Assembly: GCA_016490735.1 (NCBI GenBank)
Contig: JAEMWC010000013.1
Coordinates: 2,183,501-2,247,500 of the forward strand
DNA from: Pachyseris speciosa
Lineage: Eukaryota > Cnidaria > Anthozoa > Scleractinia > Pachyseridae
Direction of reading: 5' to 3'
Length of the DNA stretch: 64,000 bases
The notes below the pieces were generated by a model, which worked only from the letters and a program-made list of their open reading frames with translations, was not told the origin of the DNA and did no database searches. Shown piece by piece: positions 45,428 to 55,658 of this stretch; within the stretch, counting starts at the first letter, position 1, and every line of letters starts with the position of its first letter. A program made the translations under genes and the position numbers.

Positions 45428-45738
45428 TGCACCCTATCATCTATTCTATGTATATTTTTATATTTTCTGTTGTAATAATGATGGGGTGAAATAAAGTATT
45501 GTTGTTGTTGTTGTTATTCCGAAATCGTTTCCAATGGGGTACCATATTTGCAGCTTACCTGATTTGGGGTAACTAACGACGAACACATCGTCTGCACGGG
45601 TTTCAAATCGGCTCAAATCTTTCTCAAAATCTTTGTCTACGTTGGGTTCATAAAAAGGAATCCGCACACCGCAAACCAAGCATGTCGAGGACCCACAAGT
45701 TCGCCATCCGTTTCTTGGACAATTTTGAACTCAGCCAT
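37808..45738 (-). CDS. Cytosolic sulfotransferase (SULT family)
   Basis: Four minus-strand exons: 45738-45559 (ATG), 40716-40360, 38803-38709 and 38083-37808 (stop TAG), introns GT-AG. About 302 residues, close to the usual 290-300. Exon 1 ends VFVVSYPKSG and joins TTWLQEI, forming the PAPS 5'-phosphosulfate loop. LIKSHLPYHVIP carries the catalytic His; YLYIARNPKDAALSFYNF is the 3'-phosphate binding motif; LLRKGNVGDWRNYFS near the end is the C-terminal PAPS loop. It transfers sulfate from PAPS to small acceptors in the cytosol; the acceptor is unknown. Exon 1 needs one extra base near 45671-45676 (in TTTGC) to link MAEFKIVQETDGELVG with GVRIPFYEPN; the phase of exon 2 demands the same, so this is likely a sequence error. 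The long first intron holds Penelope and LINE pieces. Confidence 0.92.
38225..38252. repeat. Long C homopolymer
   Basis: A run of more than 20 C bases lies in the last intron of the sulfotransferase gene, a place where assembly length is unreliable. Confidence 0.8.
38285..38612 (-). mobile_element. LINE 3' end with (ATTACC)n tail
   Basis: The minus strand reads PRTNYLKNSFSYSGAGLWNS then ATSLHDFKLNLRHHSSE and stop, the C-terminal tail typical of CR1/L2-type reverse transcriptases, then about 290 bp of 3' UTR ending AATAAAGTTACCATTACC. 5' truncated, in a sulfotransferase intron. Confidence 0.75.
39365..39600. mobile_element. MITE with TTA duplication
   Basis: Inverted ends AGCCTGGTTTTTACTAGCGA and its near inverse (GTCGCTAGTGAAAACCAGGC), with many AAGCGCAAGC-like words inside. 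TTA lies on both sides (39362-39364, 39601-39603). A worn relative lies at about 17866-18010 inside the two-gene element. Confidence 0.8.
39879..40291. mobile_element. MITE with TA duplication
   Basis: Inverted ends GACTGCAAAACAG and CTGTTTTGCAGTC, flanked by TA on both sides. GC-rich interior without a gene. In sulfotransferase intron 2. Confidence 0.75.
40838..40979. repeat. (ATC)n then (ATT)n microsatellites
   Basis: About 75 bp of ATC/ACC triplets followed by about 65 bp of ATT triplets. Confidence 0.95.
41053..41090 (-). ncRNA. Hammerhead-like core, Penelope-like copy 1
   Basis: The minus strand reads CTGACGA, then GGATGA-TGTC-TCATCC, GAAA and ATTGTT. The core CUGANGA and GAAA are kept and the cleavage triplet becomes GTT; stem III is weakened. 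It lies exactly 300 bp from copy 2. Confidence 0.3.
41358..41391 (-). ncRNA. Hammerhead-like core, Penelope-like copy 2 (core base changed)
   Basis: The minus strand reads ATGATGA, then GGATGA-TGTC-TCATCC (a 6-bp stem II), GAAAC and ATGTC. The first core base is A instead of C, which should impair cleavage. Confidence 0.3.
41497..41681. mobile_element. MITE inserted in a Penelope-like copy
   Basis: Inverted ends ATAGACCTTTTTCATAATGG and CCATTATGAAAAGGGTCTAT. The sequence on either side joins to match the uninterrupted Penelope copies at 41000 and 41300. The same ends occur close together at 47204-47243, a much shortened relative. Confidence 0.75.
41902..41931 (+). ncRNA. Hammerhead-ribozyme-like core in Penelope-like copy 3
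   Basis: In order: CTGATGA (41902-41908), a 13-nt stem-loop region with GATG/CATC pairing, GAAA (41922-41925), then C-AT-G closing a 2-bp stem III and the cleavage triplet GTC (41929-41931). This is the CUGANGA / GAAA / UH order of a type I hammerhead with a very short stem III, as known from Penelope-like elements. The first position of stem II is a U-C mismatch, and stem I pairs over only two bases that I can see. Confidence 0.4.
41997..42030. repeat. (ATT)n microsatellite
   Basis: Eleven ATT triplets just after the Penelope-like piece. Confidence 0.9.
42126..42476 (-). mobile_element. Retrotransposon C-terminal fragment
   Basis: The minus strand reads RTITANRPDIVIKDSEN, CKLIDMTVPSDRN, YRDLELGIQRMW and VIPVVVGALSTVKKGM, ending ILRKVLSV. 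This wording is common downstream of the reverse transcriptase in cnidarian and vertebrate LINE-type sequences. The RT domain is absent. An (ATT)n run follows on each side. Confidence 0.65.
42660..42712. repeat. (ATT)n microsatellite
   Basis: Seventeen ATT triplets. Confidence 0.95.
42791..43015. mobile_element. MITE family R5, copy 1
   Basis: Inverted ends of about 35 bp, ATTGAAGGGCTGGGGGCATA and its near inverse, with TAAACTGCCTATGTGTA inward. It is the same element as 57253-57471 in the opposite orientation. Confidence 0.8.
43201..43310. repeat. (ATC)n microsatellite with duplicated unique spacer
   Basis: Two ATC arrays share the spacer AATTGATAACAATAGTAACT, which also occurs before the first array near 43163; the block has duplicated in tandem. 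Confidence 0.85.
43692..44158. mobile_element. MITE in sulfotransferase intron 1
   Basis: Inverted ends AGGGCCTCTTCATATGAG and TGATGTGAAGAGGCCCT. Repeated words around CCGGTTACTGAGAT / CGGTTATTGAGGTCTCG lie inside in both orientations. No clear target duplication. Confidence 0.6.
44700..45517 (+). mobile_element. LINE 3' end with (TTG)n tail
   Basis: The frame to 45206 reads LLIIWGNTYKTTLQPI, ILQKKAMRIITFSRFDEHSS, LAIFMYKYHNQLLPPVF, SYNTRLAAKQSYYLPKARTN and RFQGPSVWNSI, the thumb and tail of a CR1/L2/Jockey-type reverse transcriptase. A 3' UTR with AAATAAAG and a (TTG)n tail at 45499-45516 follows. It is 5' truncated and lacks the catalytic YADD region. Confidence 0.85.
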
Positions 45739-45831
45739 GTTTAAATGTGGCGTGACCTAGTGCGTGACAAATAATGTAAAAAGCGTGACCTAAAAGCGTA
45801 CCCAATCCCCTCACGGCAGTAGTAATTGATA

Positions 45832-45852
45832 CGAAAATTTGGTTTATCAACG

Positions 45853-45883
<31 letters not shown>

Positions 45884-45902
45884 GGATTCGATTAGCGAAT
45901 CC

Positions 45903-45933
<31 letters not shown>

Positions 45934-45976
45934 CGTTGATTAACCAAATTTTTCGTGTTTTACTCCCCCACCAACA

Positions 45977-46012
<36 letters not shown>

Positions 46013-46018
46013 TTCATT
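45832..46018. mobile_element. 187-bp hairpin-bearing insertion with 14-bp target duplication
   Basis: The direct repeat AGTAGTAATTGATA flanks it (45818-45831, 46019-46032). Inside, 45832-45955 is a near-perfect inverted repeat with arms of about 58 bp around a 5-nt loop (ATTAG), with one mismatch and one extra T. The remaining part is unique. Long variable duplications suggest insertion by a retroelement; it may derive from a Penelope-like end. Confidence 0.7.
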
Positions 46019-46221
46019 AGTAGTAATTGATAGCCACGTCCATCTTGCATTGTTCTTCTTCCATTTCTTCTCCTTCTACTTCGGCTTCTCCTTCTCGCTG
46101 TTGTGACAGCTCACAGGAGGTTGTACAAATAGTGTTTCAACCTTCTATGAACAATCGAGCACGATAGTCCACAAACGTCCGCCTGGAGATGACGCGGGAT
46201 TCATGGGTCGTTTTGAACATA

Positions 46222-46639
46222 CCGTAAACGCTCTATTAAGCCCCCCCCCCCCCCCTTAGTCCTCATTGACAGGGGCTTATTAGAGAGGGTGGGGGATGGG
46301 GAGAGGCTTATTTGAAATCTCAATCAAACTCGCCGTTTTTGTCTTATAATAGTTTTCGTACCAAACTCGAACAATTGCAGTGAAACTTGATTATTTAATA
46401 AAGAGCAACCAATAGTATTATGGGTTTGAGTGTACATTTGTTTAAAAATAAACCAACTGTGCTGCTGAAATGGATTTCATAATAGGGAATAGGAGGGGCT
46501 CGTTACAAAATCTCATGTCCCAAAAAAAGGGGGGGGGGGGAGAAGGTTATTAGAGAGGGGGGCTTATTACAAAAAAACGACTTTCAAACGGGGGGCTTAT
46601 TAGAGAGGGGGGGGGGGTGGCTTACTAGAGCTTTTACGG
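46222..46639. mobile_element. MITE family R6, copy 1
   Basis: Inverted ends CCGTAAACGCTCTATTAAG and AGAGCTTTTACGG, flanked by TA, with runs of C or G and GGGGCTTATTAGAGAGGG words near both ends. Same family as 55246-55575, in the other orientation. Confidence 0.75.
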
Positions 46640-47374
46640 TATTTGCTAAGGCAGCAGCACATTGGTAGCTACTGTTTACCCTAAAATTCCGTGCAACTCT
46701 TCAGCTTCGACAAACGAGAGAATCTTCTCTTCAAGCCTTCCCCGAGTCTCCATTCTTGGAAACATTTGATCTGGGCGTAAGGCTCTTCCACGTTTATGTG
46801 AGATTTGTACGTGCGAACATCGATTTTGTCCGCTTTACCTTTCTATCGCCGACTGTGCGGGTTTGTGATCACAGCTCACCGAAAACGACTTAGACAGTAT
46901 AAATTTCTAAACAAAACCATTTTATTATTTGAACACCACTTTCAGTTACTTATTTTACAGAAAAAGCGGTTTTCACTTCGCGCACCAATTGATGCCCCTT
47001 TGGTGTTGTCACGTATCCTACCTCGAGAATGCGTGACAATGAAATAACGTAATCCGCCATATAGTCATTCAATGATTTGCCGCTGTAGGAACAAATTTAG
47101 AAGATCCTAAGGCAAGAAGCCGCTTTAAGAAAATACCTTGATGTCTGGTCACAGAAAACTAAAAGCATGGAAGCATTATTGTGACACAGCTCCCGGATAG
47201 ACCCTTTTCAGTCGGGCTCGGCCATTATGAAAAAAGGTCTATACAACGGCTTTTACCATATGGTATACTGCTGCGATCTGAGTAACTGAAACAACTGTGT
47301 ACCTTTTCGGTATTGGCTGAGGGGTCATTCTTTTTTACGGGATGGGGAAAGGGTAGCTGATATAAACTACCTTG

Positions 47375-47885
47375 TAATGAAGATGTGAATGATCGTCATA
47401 GTTAGGAACACTACTTAAGCAGTAGTGAAAATAACCCGGGTAGGGGGGGGGGTACTCCTTATAATGGCCTATACGGGGAGGCAACGCCCGAAAGGGGGAC
47501 CTTTTTCACGCTTCAGGTATATGAAAGGGTAGAGATTTCACGAGGTCGAAGTATATGAAAGGGTAGGGAAATCTGTCATTTAGGTATTTAAAAGGGCCTT
47601 TCATTAAAATATTTCAAACACATACCTTATGACTGTGCTGTTCCAGTGGTAGGTATATTAAAGGCGTACCATTTGTCAATGGAAGGTATACGAAAGGAGT
47701 ACCTTTTCTGTCAAAAATGGTGTAGTAAAAGGGTAAGGGTCGGACCTTGGGCGGAGCCTCCCCGTATAATTTTTTTAGTGCCCCCCCTCCCCCAGTAAAA
47801 TAAAGTCTGAAAAAATCAGGCTTGTACGAGGGTCGAGGCCATGACCTCTGCGATAACGGTGCACATTGTAGTGCTCTACCAACTG
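47375..47885 (-). mobile_element. tRNA-derived SINE, copy 2, split by element R3
   Basis: The body (GTGAATGATCGTCATAG, CTACTTAAGCAGTAGTG) lies left and the tRNA-like head (GCTCTACCAACTGAGCT, CATGACCTCTGCGA) right of an R3 insertion at 47435-47796. The parts join to match copy 3 at 58585-58742. Confidence 0.8.
47435..47796. mobile_element. G/C-run element R3, single copy inside a SINE, 7-bp duplication
   Basis: It matches each half of the dimer at 32836-33535 (TATAATGGCCTATACGGGGA, ATATGAAAGGGTAG, TTAGTGCCCCCCC). AAAATAA flanks it at 47428-47434 and 47797-47803. Confidence 0.8.
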
Positions 47886-48252
47886 AGCTAACCATATATG
47901 CAAACTTAAATTACTTGTTGTCAAGACACTGAATGGATGGGTGTGTACGTCTGGACTGCTGTCCAAGTAGAATTAAATCGCATTTGCATAAATTTGTCAT
48001 TAAATTGTTCAAATAAATTTCTTGTTTAGCTGTTAACCAGCAAACGCCCGAAGTGTCTAATTCAACTAAAGCATTAGAAGGTAGGCTCACACCATACAGA
48101 AAACTGGTTGCCTCATAAATGTGCAACTTGAGATTCTAGATATCAATGTTCTTCGTTGTCCTGGAGTCCAACTGTATCCCATAAGTCAGGTTAAGTTCAA
48201 CCCGTGAGTTGTTCACGGTGATCCCGCGACCTCCACAGATACCCATAATTCA

Positions 48253-51200
48253 TCAGTCCACAAGACTGATGACTGCTTTTCTAGCTGCGTCGTCCATATC
48301 ATCAGCAAGGATCAGCGGTATTCCACTCTCGGTCAGAATGTGTTTGGCCATTTCGACATTTGTGCCTGAACATAAAATAAAGAGAAAGTTAGGCCAAATA
48401 TTTGTTTGTTTTTTAATTTTTTCAGCCAATCCGAGAGCAACTTAACATCAAACGAACCAATAAGGAGTCGACTTTGGTGGGAACCCGCCAAGAAAAGTAA
48501 AATGCGAGAAACATTTCACGGCTTACAAAATCCGGCGATATCGTGAGATAAAAATTGTGGGAAAGTGGCCAACGGGTTACAAAACGTCGCAAAGAGTTTG
48601 ACACAATTTACAATCCAACAGTGACTTTGTTGAAGGCTCATAGAAGGGCTTCCAGTTAAGAAAATGATGGCATATTGTTTTCCAAGAATGAGTAAATATA
48701 AAAAGCTTGAAATTAAATAAAATAGGTTTTTGAAATTTGTCTTTTTTCAGTTCAATGACAATTCTTTGAAAATAAAAAGCGAGGTTTAAACTAACCTTCT
48801 AATCGCACAACAACTGGCGCTTTCACGTTCAGCATTTTGTAAGCAGAGGTTATCCCGTTTGCGACAATTGAGCAATCAACGATGCCACCGAAAATATTCA
48901 CCAAAATTGACTTTACCTGCGGGAAAAATATAAAATGACATGAAGAAAGTGGTTTGTCCACGTTTTGTGCAAATGGCAAATAAGAAAAAAAAAAGGAACC
49001 ATTTACGAAATTATTTTGTTTACAGCGAGAGTATAGGAATAGTATGATCATCATCGGGCAGCCAATGTAACAAACATTTCCCGTTCGGATAATCCAGTTG
49101 GGAATTTACGGCAAACTTTCAAGCCGTTCCGAAACAACTATAACAGATTACTTGCCGGGAACATTGACAAACTTTACCTGTTTCACTCGAAATTATATTT
49201 TCTTTCTATACACGGCAAACAGTTTGTATGACAAATTTCCACCATCTTTTGTCAGTGACACAAAGACATCACTTTCTAAATCAGTTACAAGTAAAGTTGG
49301 AAATAACATCTGTCTCTTTTGCGTGCTTGGCACCGATTCCAGAGACAATAAACTATATTACTTGCGAACATATGCATGGGTAGTTGTCCGTCGTCACGGG
49401 AACATCACAATTACTGCTGCAATTACTGGCCTAGACACGATCTTCAAGCTTCCACTCACCCTTGGATCCTTCGTAAACAATGTTAAAAGCTTGAAACACA
49501 CCTTCCTCCTGTACCCCACCCCCTAGGTCAAGGAAATTAGCAGGGGCACCCCCGTGGAGTTTGATGATGTCCATTGTTGCCATGGCAAGGCCGGCGCCAT
49601 TCACTAGAGAACACAACAAAAGAAATCTTTAGTCTTCAGTCAGCTGGATTCACTCATTTTCTATTCAAGGTTGAAAGTTATTTCTATTCAAGGTTGAAAG
49701 TTATGGCGGGAAAATCGTGCGCGGCCCACCAAGCCCGTGCCGTGGCACCGGAAGTCAGGTTCAGATACTCGGCCCAGACTATTCCGCGCGCTGGTCTCAG
49801 GTCACCTCCGCCAAACTATTTTTATTAACTAACACTTATCTCGAAACTCTCTTACCAAGGCAGGCAATATTCCCATCCAGGCCAATGTAATTGAGGTCAA
49901 ATTTTCCAGCCTCCACTTCTCTAGGGTCGCTCTCACTTTGGTCGTCCATAGCAAACACTTCTTTCTGCCGAAACTTGGCGCTGTCATCAAAGTTAAACTT
50001 GGCATCAAAACACACAACTGAAAGATTTCAACAACAGCAAAAGTTTTATAACTAAGAAACGACATGAAGGCTCCTTGCGGATTCAGTGTCGAAAGTAATT
50101 CTCGCTTGCTTTGGTTTTGCTAAGGTTATTTCGCTGTGTGATTGGTTAGAAAAACTCGCGCCAATTTCTCAACCAATGAGAAGCAAAACCAAAAAAACCA
50201 ACTCGTGACTTGCACGCATGAATTTTCCCGCGCTTGGCGTCAGCTGCAAACACTTCCTCAAAATTCTGATTAGTTCATTTTAAATGAAAGGAAATCACTT
50301 TTGGTATCACAATGAGATGAATTACGTCCACATAGATTAGAGCTTATTTTAATGAGTGCCGTAAAACCAAAACTAATAAAATTACTCTAACCAATCAAAA
50401 ACAGACACAACCAGTGCAATGAACCAATCAGAATACGAAGCAATTGCATTGCAGCAGGTGTCAAGCGCGGGAGATTCCGCTCGAGCATTTGCTTCTCATT
50501 GGTTGAGAAAGTGCCGCGAGTTTTGTCAACCAATCATAGAGGAACGTAATGCAAAAATAAAGCGCACGAGAATTACTTTCGATACTCAATAGAAATCGCT
50601 CTGAGAGTTTTGACGTAATTCCTACCACACAACTATTCTACCCTTCCATTCATTTTCACACATTTTACCTTTTCCATCAGGCGTTTCTCCAAACGGATTA
50701 ATCTCCACTTGAGTGGCGTCAACTTTTAGGAAGAGTTTATAGAGTGACTTTATCTGCTCAGCGGCCTATAGAGATCAATGCAAACGTTTGTTTACCAACG
50801 GGAAATTTCGTGTTCTCTTGTTACTCCAAGTATTCTAGGTCTCGTGCTCCGGAGCCGATTATAATAACGTGAAGTGTTTGTTATCTGCGATAAATAGACG
50901 GTGTAACATTTCAGCGCACTGAACGGCGATAATTCATTTTGTCCACGTTTATTTGACTTTTGAAAATTTGTATAGTTTTGAGGGGGTCTGAGTTTTCCAG
51001 ACTTGGGGGGGGGTGAGTTTTCTAGGTCTGAGGTCTGAGTTTTCTAGGTCTGAGTTCTCCAGACACCCGATACGGGGAACACGGCGGCAATCCATCTGGA
51101 GTTAAATTTTGGTCATGTTAAAAGCTTTCTTCTCGCTGTTGAACTTGCAAACATTCGTATAGACACTTCTCTTAACATATTTAGTTGTTCAGACTTCAAA

Positions 51201-54200
51201 GACACAAGGTGAATCGACGTTTTCCAATACGTGACAACAGGCATCATTCTTGCTGTTGATATGAGATTTACACTTCCGAATCACTCGGCCGGGAAAGGTC
51301 AAACTCCCTTTGTCTGTAGTCTCTAATTTTTGGCGCTCCCCTCGCGTCGCGTCTCCTCGCAACTTCGCGCGCGCACGTGGCCCCAAAATCCGTCGCCAAA
51401 ATTAGAGACTACTCGCAATCTCCTGAAGCAGTCCATCTGCCATTAAGTTTACTCATGTTAAAAGCTTTCTTCTCGCCGTTGAACTTGCAAACATTCGCAT
51501 AGACACTTCTCTTAACATATTGTTTGTTCAGACTTCAAAAGCCACAAGATGAATCGACATTTTCCCGTACGTGACAACACGCATCACTGTTGTTAAAAAT
51601 AGTTAGCGCTTGCGCAGAAACGCCGGAAGTGCCATTTGTGGATGATACTCGACGACGAAAAAGAATAATCGTCGGTAGTTTAAGACCCGGGCGCCGCGCG
51701 AGACGCGCGCAGCCCGGGTAATTAGGCTTCAATATCAAAATAATTATACTAGTCGTGAACGTCGAGCTAATGATCAACAATAGCAACATGCCAATTATCA
51801 ACTTGGTCCTCAATGAAGGTGCGAGAGATCATCAGAGCTGCGAACAGTACTTCAGCAGTAGCGGGAAGAAAGCCTACTGAAAAAAGCTATAAAACGTCCG
51901 CAACTGCATTAATTTCTCATTCCTTCAGTCCTTCACCTGCAGGTACAAGCCTAAATGTTTTCAGGCTTTCTTTTGACTATTGCACAAGTAGTGTTTAAAA
52001 CGGCACTAATCTATCACATCTTCAGACTTTCATCCGCCGCTTAGTAAATGACTTTCATTCAAATTCATTTCTCCTCACTAGCACCGAACGAAATTTGTGA
52101 AGTTCAGGGGAATGTCTGTGCTCGGGCTAGAAAGGACACACAAGATCAACACTAAACTTCGTGCCCCTCGAACGCTTGAGTCACGTATATTTTGTCTTGA
52201 TTCCAATTAAATCCAATGTTGTAAAAACCTCTAAATCGAAAATTCCTATCAAACGAAGTACTTGAATCCCCGTAGCGTTGTGTTTCGTGCTGTACAATGT
52301 GTTCTAACTTTTGAGTCTGTGGATGAAATCCTTAAGTGTACCCATTCAAATGAAAGCTACTGAACAGTACTTTCCTGTGGTGTTGTTTATTACGCTGTAC
52401 AAGGTGGCTCTACCTTTTGAGTCTGGATGAAATCCTAAAGTGTGACCATTCAAATGAAAGCTACTGAACAGTACTTTCCTGTGATGTTTCTTATGCTGTA
52501 CAAGGTGGTTCTAACTTTTGAGTCTGTGGATGCTAACGATGGTGCCTCATATTGTCACTATGTATATGTTGTGTGGATCCTCAAAAATTGCCCGAGGACC
52601 TAGATTTTCACTACTTTTCAGCCAACTACAGTGTACAGCCAGCACATATATGATGAATCAGCTCACCTGGTCCACTAGTGGTCCTGTAAATTCCAATTTC
52701 TCTGCAAGATATCTAGCATCTACGTCTTGGATTCCTTTAAATATGTCTATCGCCACCTACACATAAACAACAAATCCAGAAAAACGTTTGACAATCAGAA
52801 ATGGTCGCGATGAGGGCTCCACATCTGCCCCAGTTCAGATGATCGCGCCGTGCTGTGGTGACATTAAGCTGATGGCTTTCTCTCCTGATCTTCCACTCAA
52901 AAGGGACATAAAAGAACTCACACACTTTTCATACCGCTCAAAGTAAGTTGCCACCCTCGCGCAAAACGCGACTCGCGTCACGCGTTAAGCGAATCACGTC
53001 GTGCGCTAAGCGTTTTGCGTCGCGCGCGATATAGTAGAAACTGTCAGTACATTCATGTAAATTGGCTTGAGGCTTTCGCTCGCTTTAAGATGCCCATTGT
53101 AAAGTAACAATAGTCGATTTCAATGGTGGATTTCCAGTGTTTGCAAAAGCTTGCTAAGAGGGGCGGCGCACGCTAAGCTTCGAAATTTTGTGTCAAACCG
53201 TTTTTGCAGCGAAACTTGGCTAGGCTGAGATCGACATGATGAACTTAAGAAAACTACAAACACAGTGTGGTGCACATGGTTATCCATTTTCAGTCTTTCG
53301 AAGTGGAGACATACAGATTCTAAGAAGGAAATATACATGTGTAGCAGTGTTGTGGCCTGAAAGACAGCAACACTGGTCCAGAAACTTTTTCCAATCTATG
53401 ATTGACTACATTCCTTGACAGTTCTGAGGGACATGTACAATTTGTTAATCAAAATGATTTCAACCTGGGCCAAAATAAAATTCCTTTGTCTCCTACCCCA
53501 AGTTATTCATGATTCACGAATACTTAAGGTTAGGAGACAAAGGAATTTAATTTCAATCTAGATTAAAAATCGTTTTGACTTCAATCTTAGTTGGACCTAC
53601 AACATAGAGCAGACAAAACAAACACAAAATCCTGAACTCCAAAAAGGCAATTCATGACACATGCAAATACCTTGAGTTATTCTTAAGCAAAACGATTGTT
53701 TGAAGGATGCACAGAGAGAAGCTCACAGCAAGTGCTGTGGAATTAGCCATGATTGTCAAGAATTCAATAATAATATTATTAATTCTTACTTTGTGTATAT
53801 GTTCTGGCGTATTCTTTGCAACTTCTTCGATGTCGACTCCACCTTTTGGACTCGCCACAATCACAGGTCCTTGGAAAGCTCTGTCCATCAAAATGGCCAG
53901 ATATGTTTCACGAGCAATGTCATAACTCTCTGCAATCATTACCTAAGCAGAGAATATAATTATACTTTTACCATGTTTATAAATTCTACTGAAAGGCAAT
54001 TTAACTCCCCTAGTCCAATTGCTTTAATAAAAAAAGCAGCCTCTAAAGAAAGTGAGAATGAAGTAGATCACAATGATGACAATACTCCCTTATTACACAC
54101 TGCCATCTTGGATTGTGTGGTGCACCAAAGCGAGGCCATATGGGCAAAAAGTTCTTGGGGGAGGGTTGCATTACAATGTTTTGAGTGGAGATAAAGCAAT

Positions 54201-55624
54201 AATGACCCACGATCATTGCTGTATAATATACTGTAATAATGAAAAGTGAAACGAAAGTGCCTATAATATGTCCTTTTTCAGCTTTCCGTCATATCCTTCA
54301 CAGCGATCACAGTGGATTGCCGCGATAAAGCGAGATGGAGGGCTGCTTTTTGGGGTGAGTGACCACATGTTTTATTCATGAAATATTTACTAATACCTAT
54401 CCAGAGCAACTGCTGTCAATTATTCGAATCTACCAGTGTTCTTACATTAGAATTTTTGCTGCTTTTGGTCCAACCTGTGAAACATTCATGGCACTGATTT
54501 GTTTGTTTTCATTGACTCAGATTTGGCTATCTGTATTCAATGAGATTCTCCCTTGTTATCAGCATTTTAACTTGCTGTTTCAAGCTCGTTTCCTAGATCA
54601 AGTTTGTCTTGTGGGCGGTTTTACTGTCCTTGGTCCATGCAAACTGCAATGGCACAACTCCTGGTTTTAGACTTGGGAGCCTAGTTATAAGTTTATTATC
54701 GCTTGGTTTGAAGTGAGTGGAGCTCAGAAGAGTAGAGCCTTTCTCGATCTAGGATGTAAGAAGACTGGTAGAATCAACTGCAGTTACTCTGGATATGTAT
54801 TGAGTAAATACTTCATGAATAAAACATGTGCTAGCTGAGTCGACGACTAGTATAAAACATGTGCATTTGACAAGTTACTCGCTGGTCACGACTCGACTAA
54901 CTCATTATAACAGCAATGATCATGGGTCATGATTGCATGTATCTCCACTCAAAACATTGTAATGCAACTCTCCCCAATAACTTTACATGTATGCCTGTCC
55001 AACCTCGCTTTGGTGCACCATACAATCCAAGATGGTGGTGTGTGATTTGGGCGTATAATGGCAATGGTAATCGCAATGGCAATGATGATGATGCTGTGAT
55101 GGCGATGGCAATACTGATGACACTGCTGATAAGGGTGATGATGACAAGGGTAATTGCAATGGCGATGGCGATGGTGATGATGATGAAGATGATGATGATG
55201 ACGACAACAATGACAAAGGAGCTGGTGGTGGTTGAGACAATGATACCGTAAAAGCTCTATTAACTCCCCTTCTCTAATAAGCCCCTCGTTTGAAAGTCGT
55301 TTTTTGTAATAAGCCCCTCTCTAATAACCCCTCCCCCTTTTTGGGACATAAGATTTTGTACTGAACACCTATTCCCTCAAATACATAATATTCCCTGTTG
55401 CTCTTTATTAAATAATCAAGTTTCACTGTAGTTGTTAGAGTTTGGCTCAAAAACTATTATAAGATGAAAACGGCGAGTTTGAGATTTCACATAAGCCCCC
55501 CTCTCTAATAAGCCCCCCTGTCAATAAGGCCTGAAATTAAATAAGCTCCCAGGGGGCTTAATAGAGCTTTTACAGTACTTATACATGTAGTGCTATAGTG
55601 CTGTTGATGATTGAGACACTGGTA

Positions 55625-55658
<34 letters not shown>

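Noticed and set aside
52275..52535. CRISPR-like direct repeats
   Set aside because: Repeats of about 110 bp follow one another without spacers in an intron of a eukaryotic gene; this is a minisatellite.
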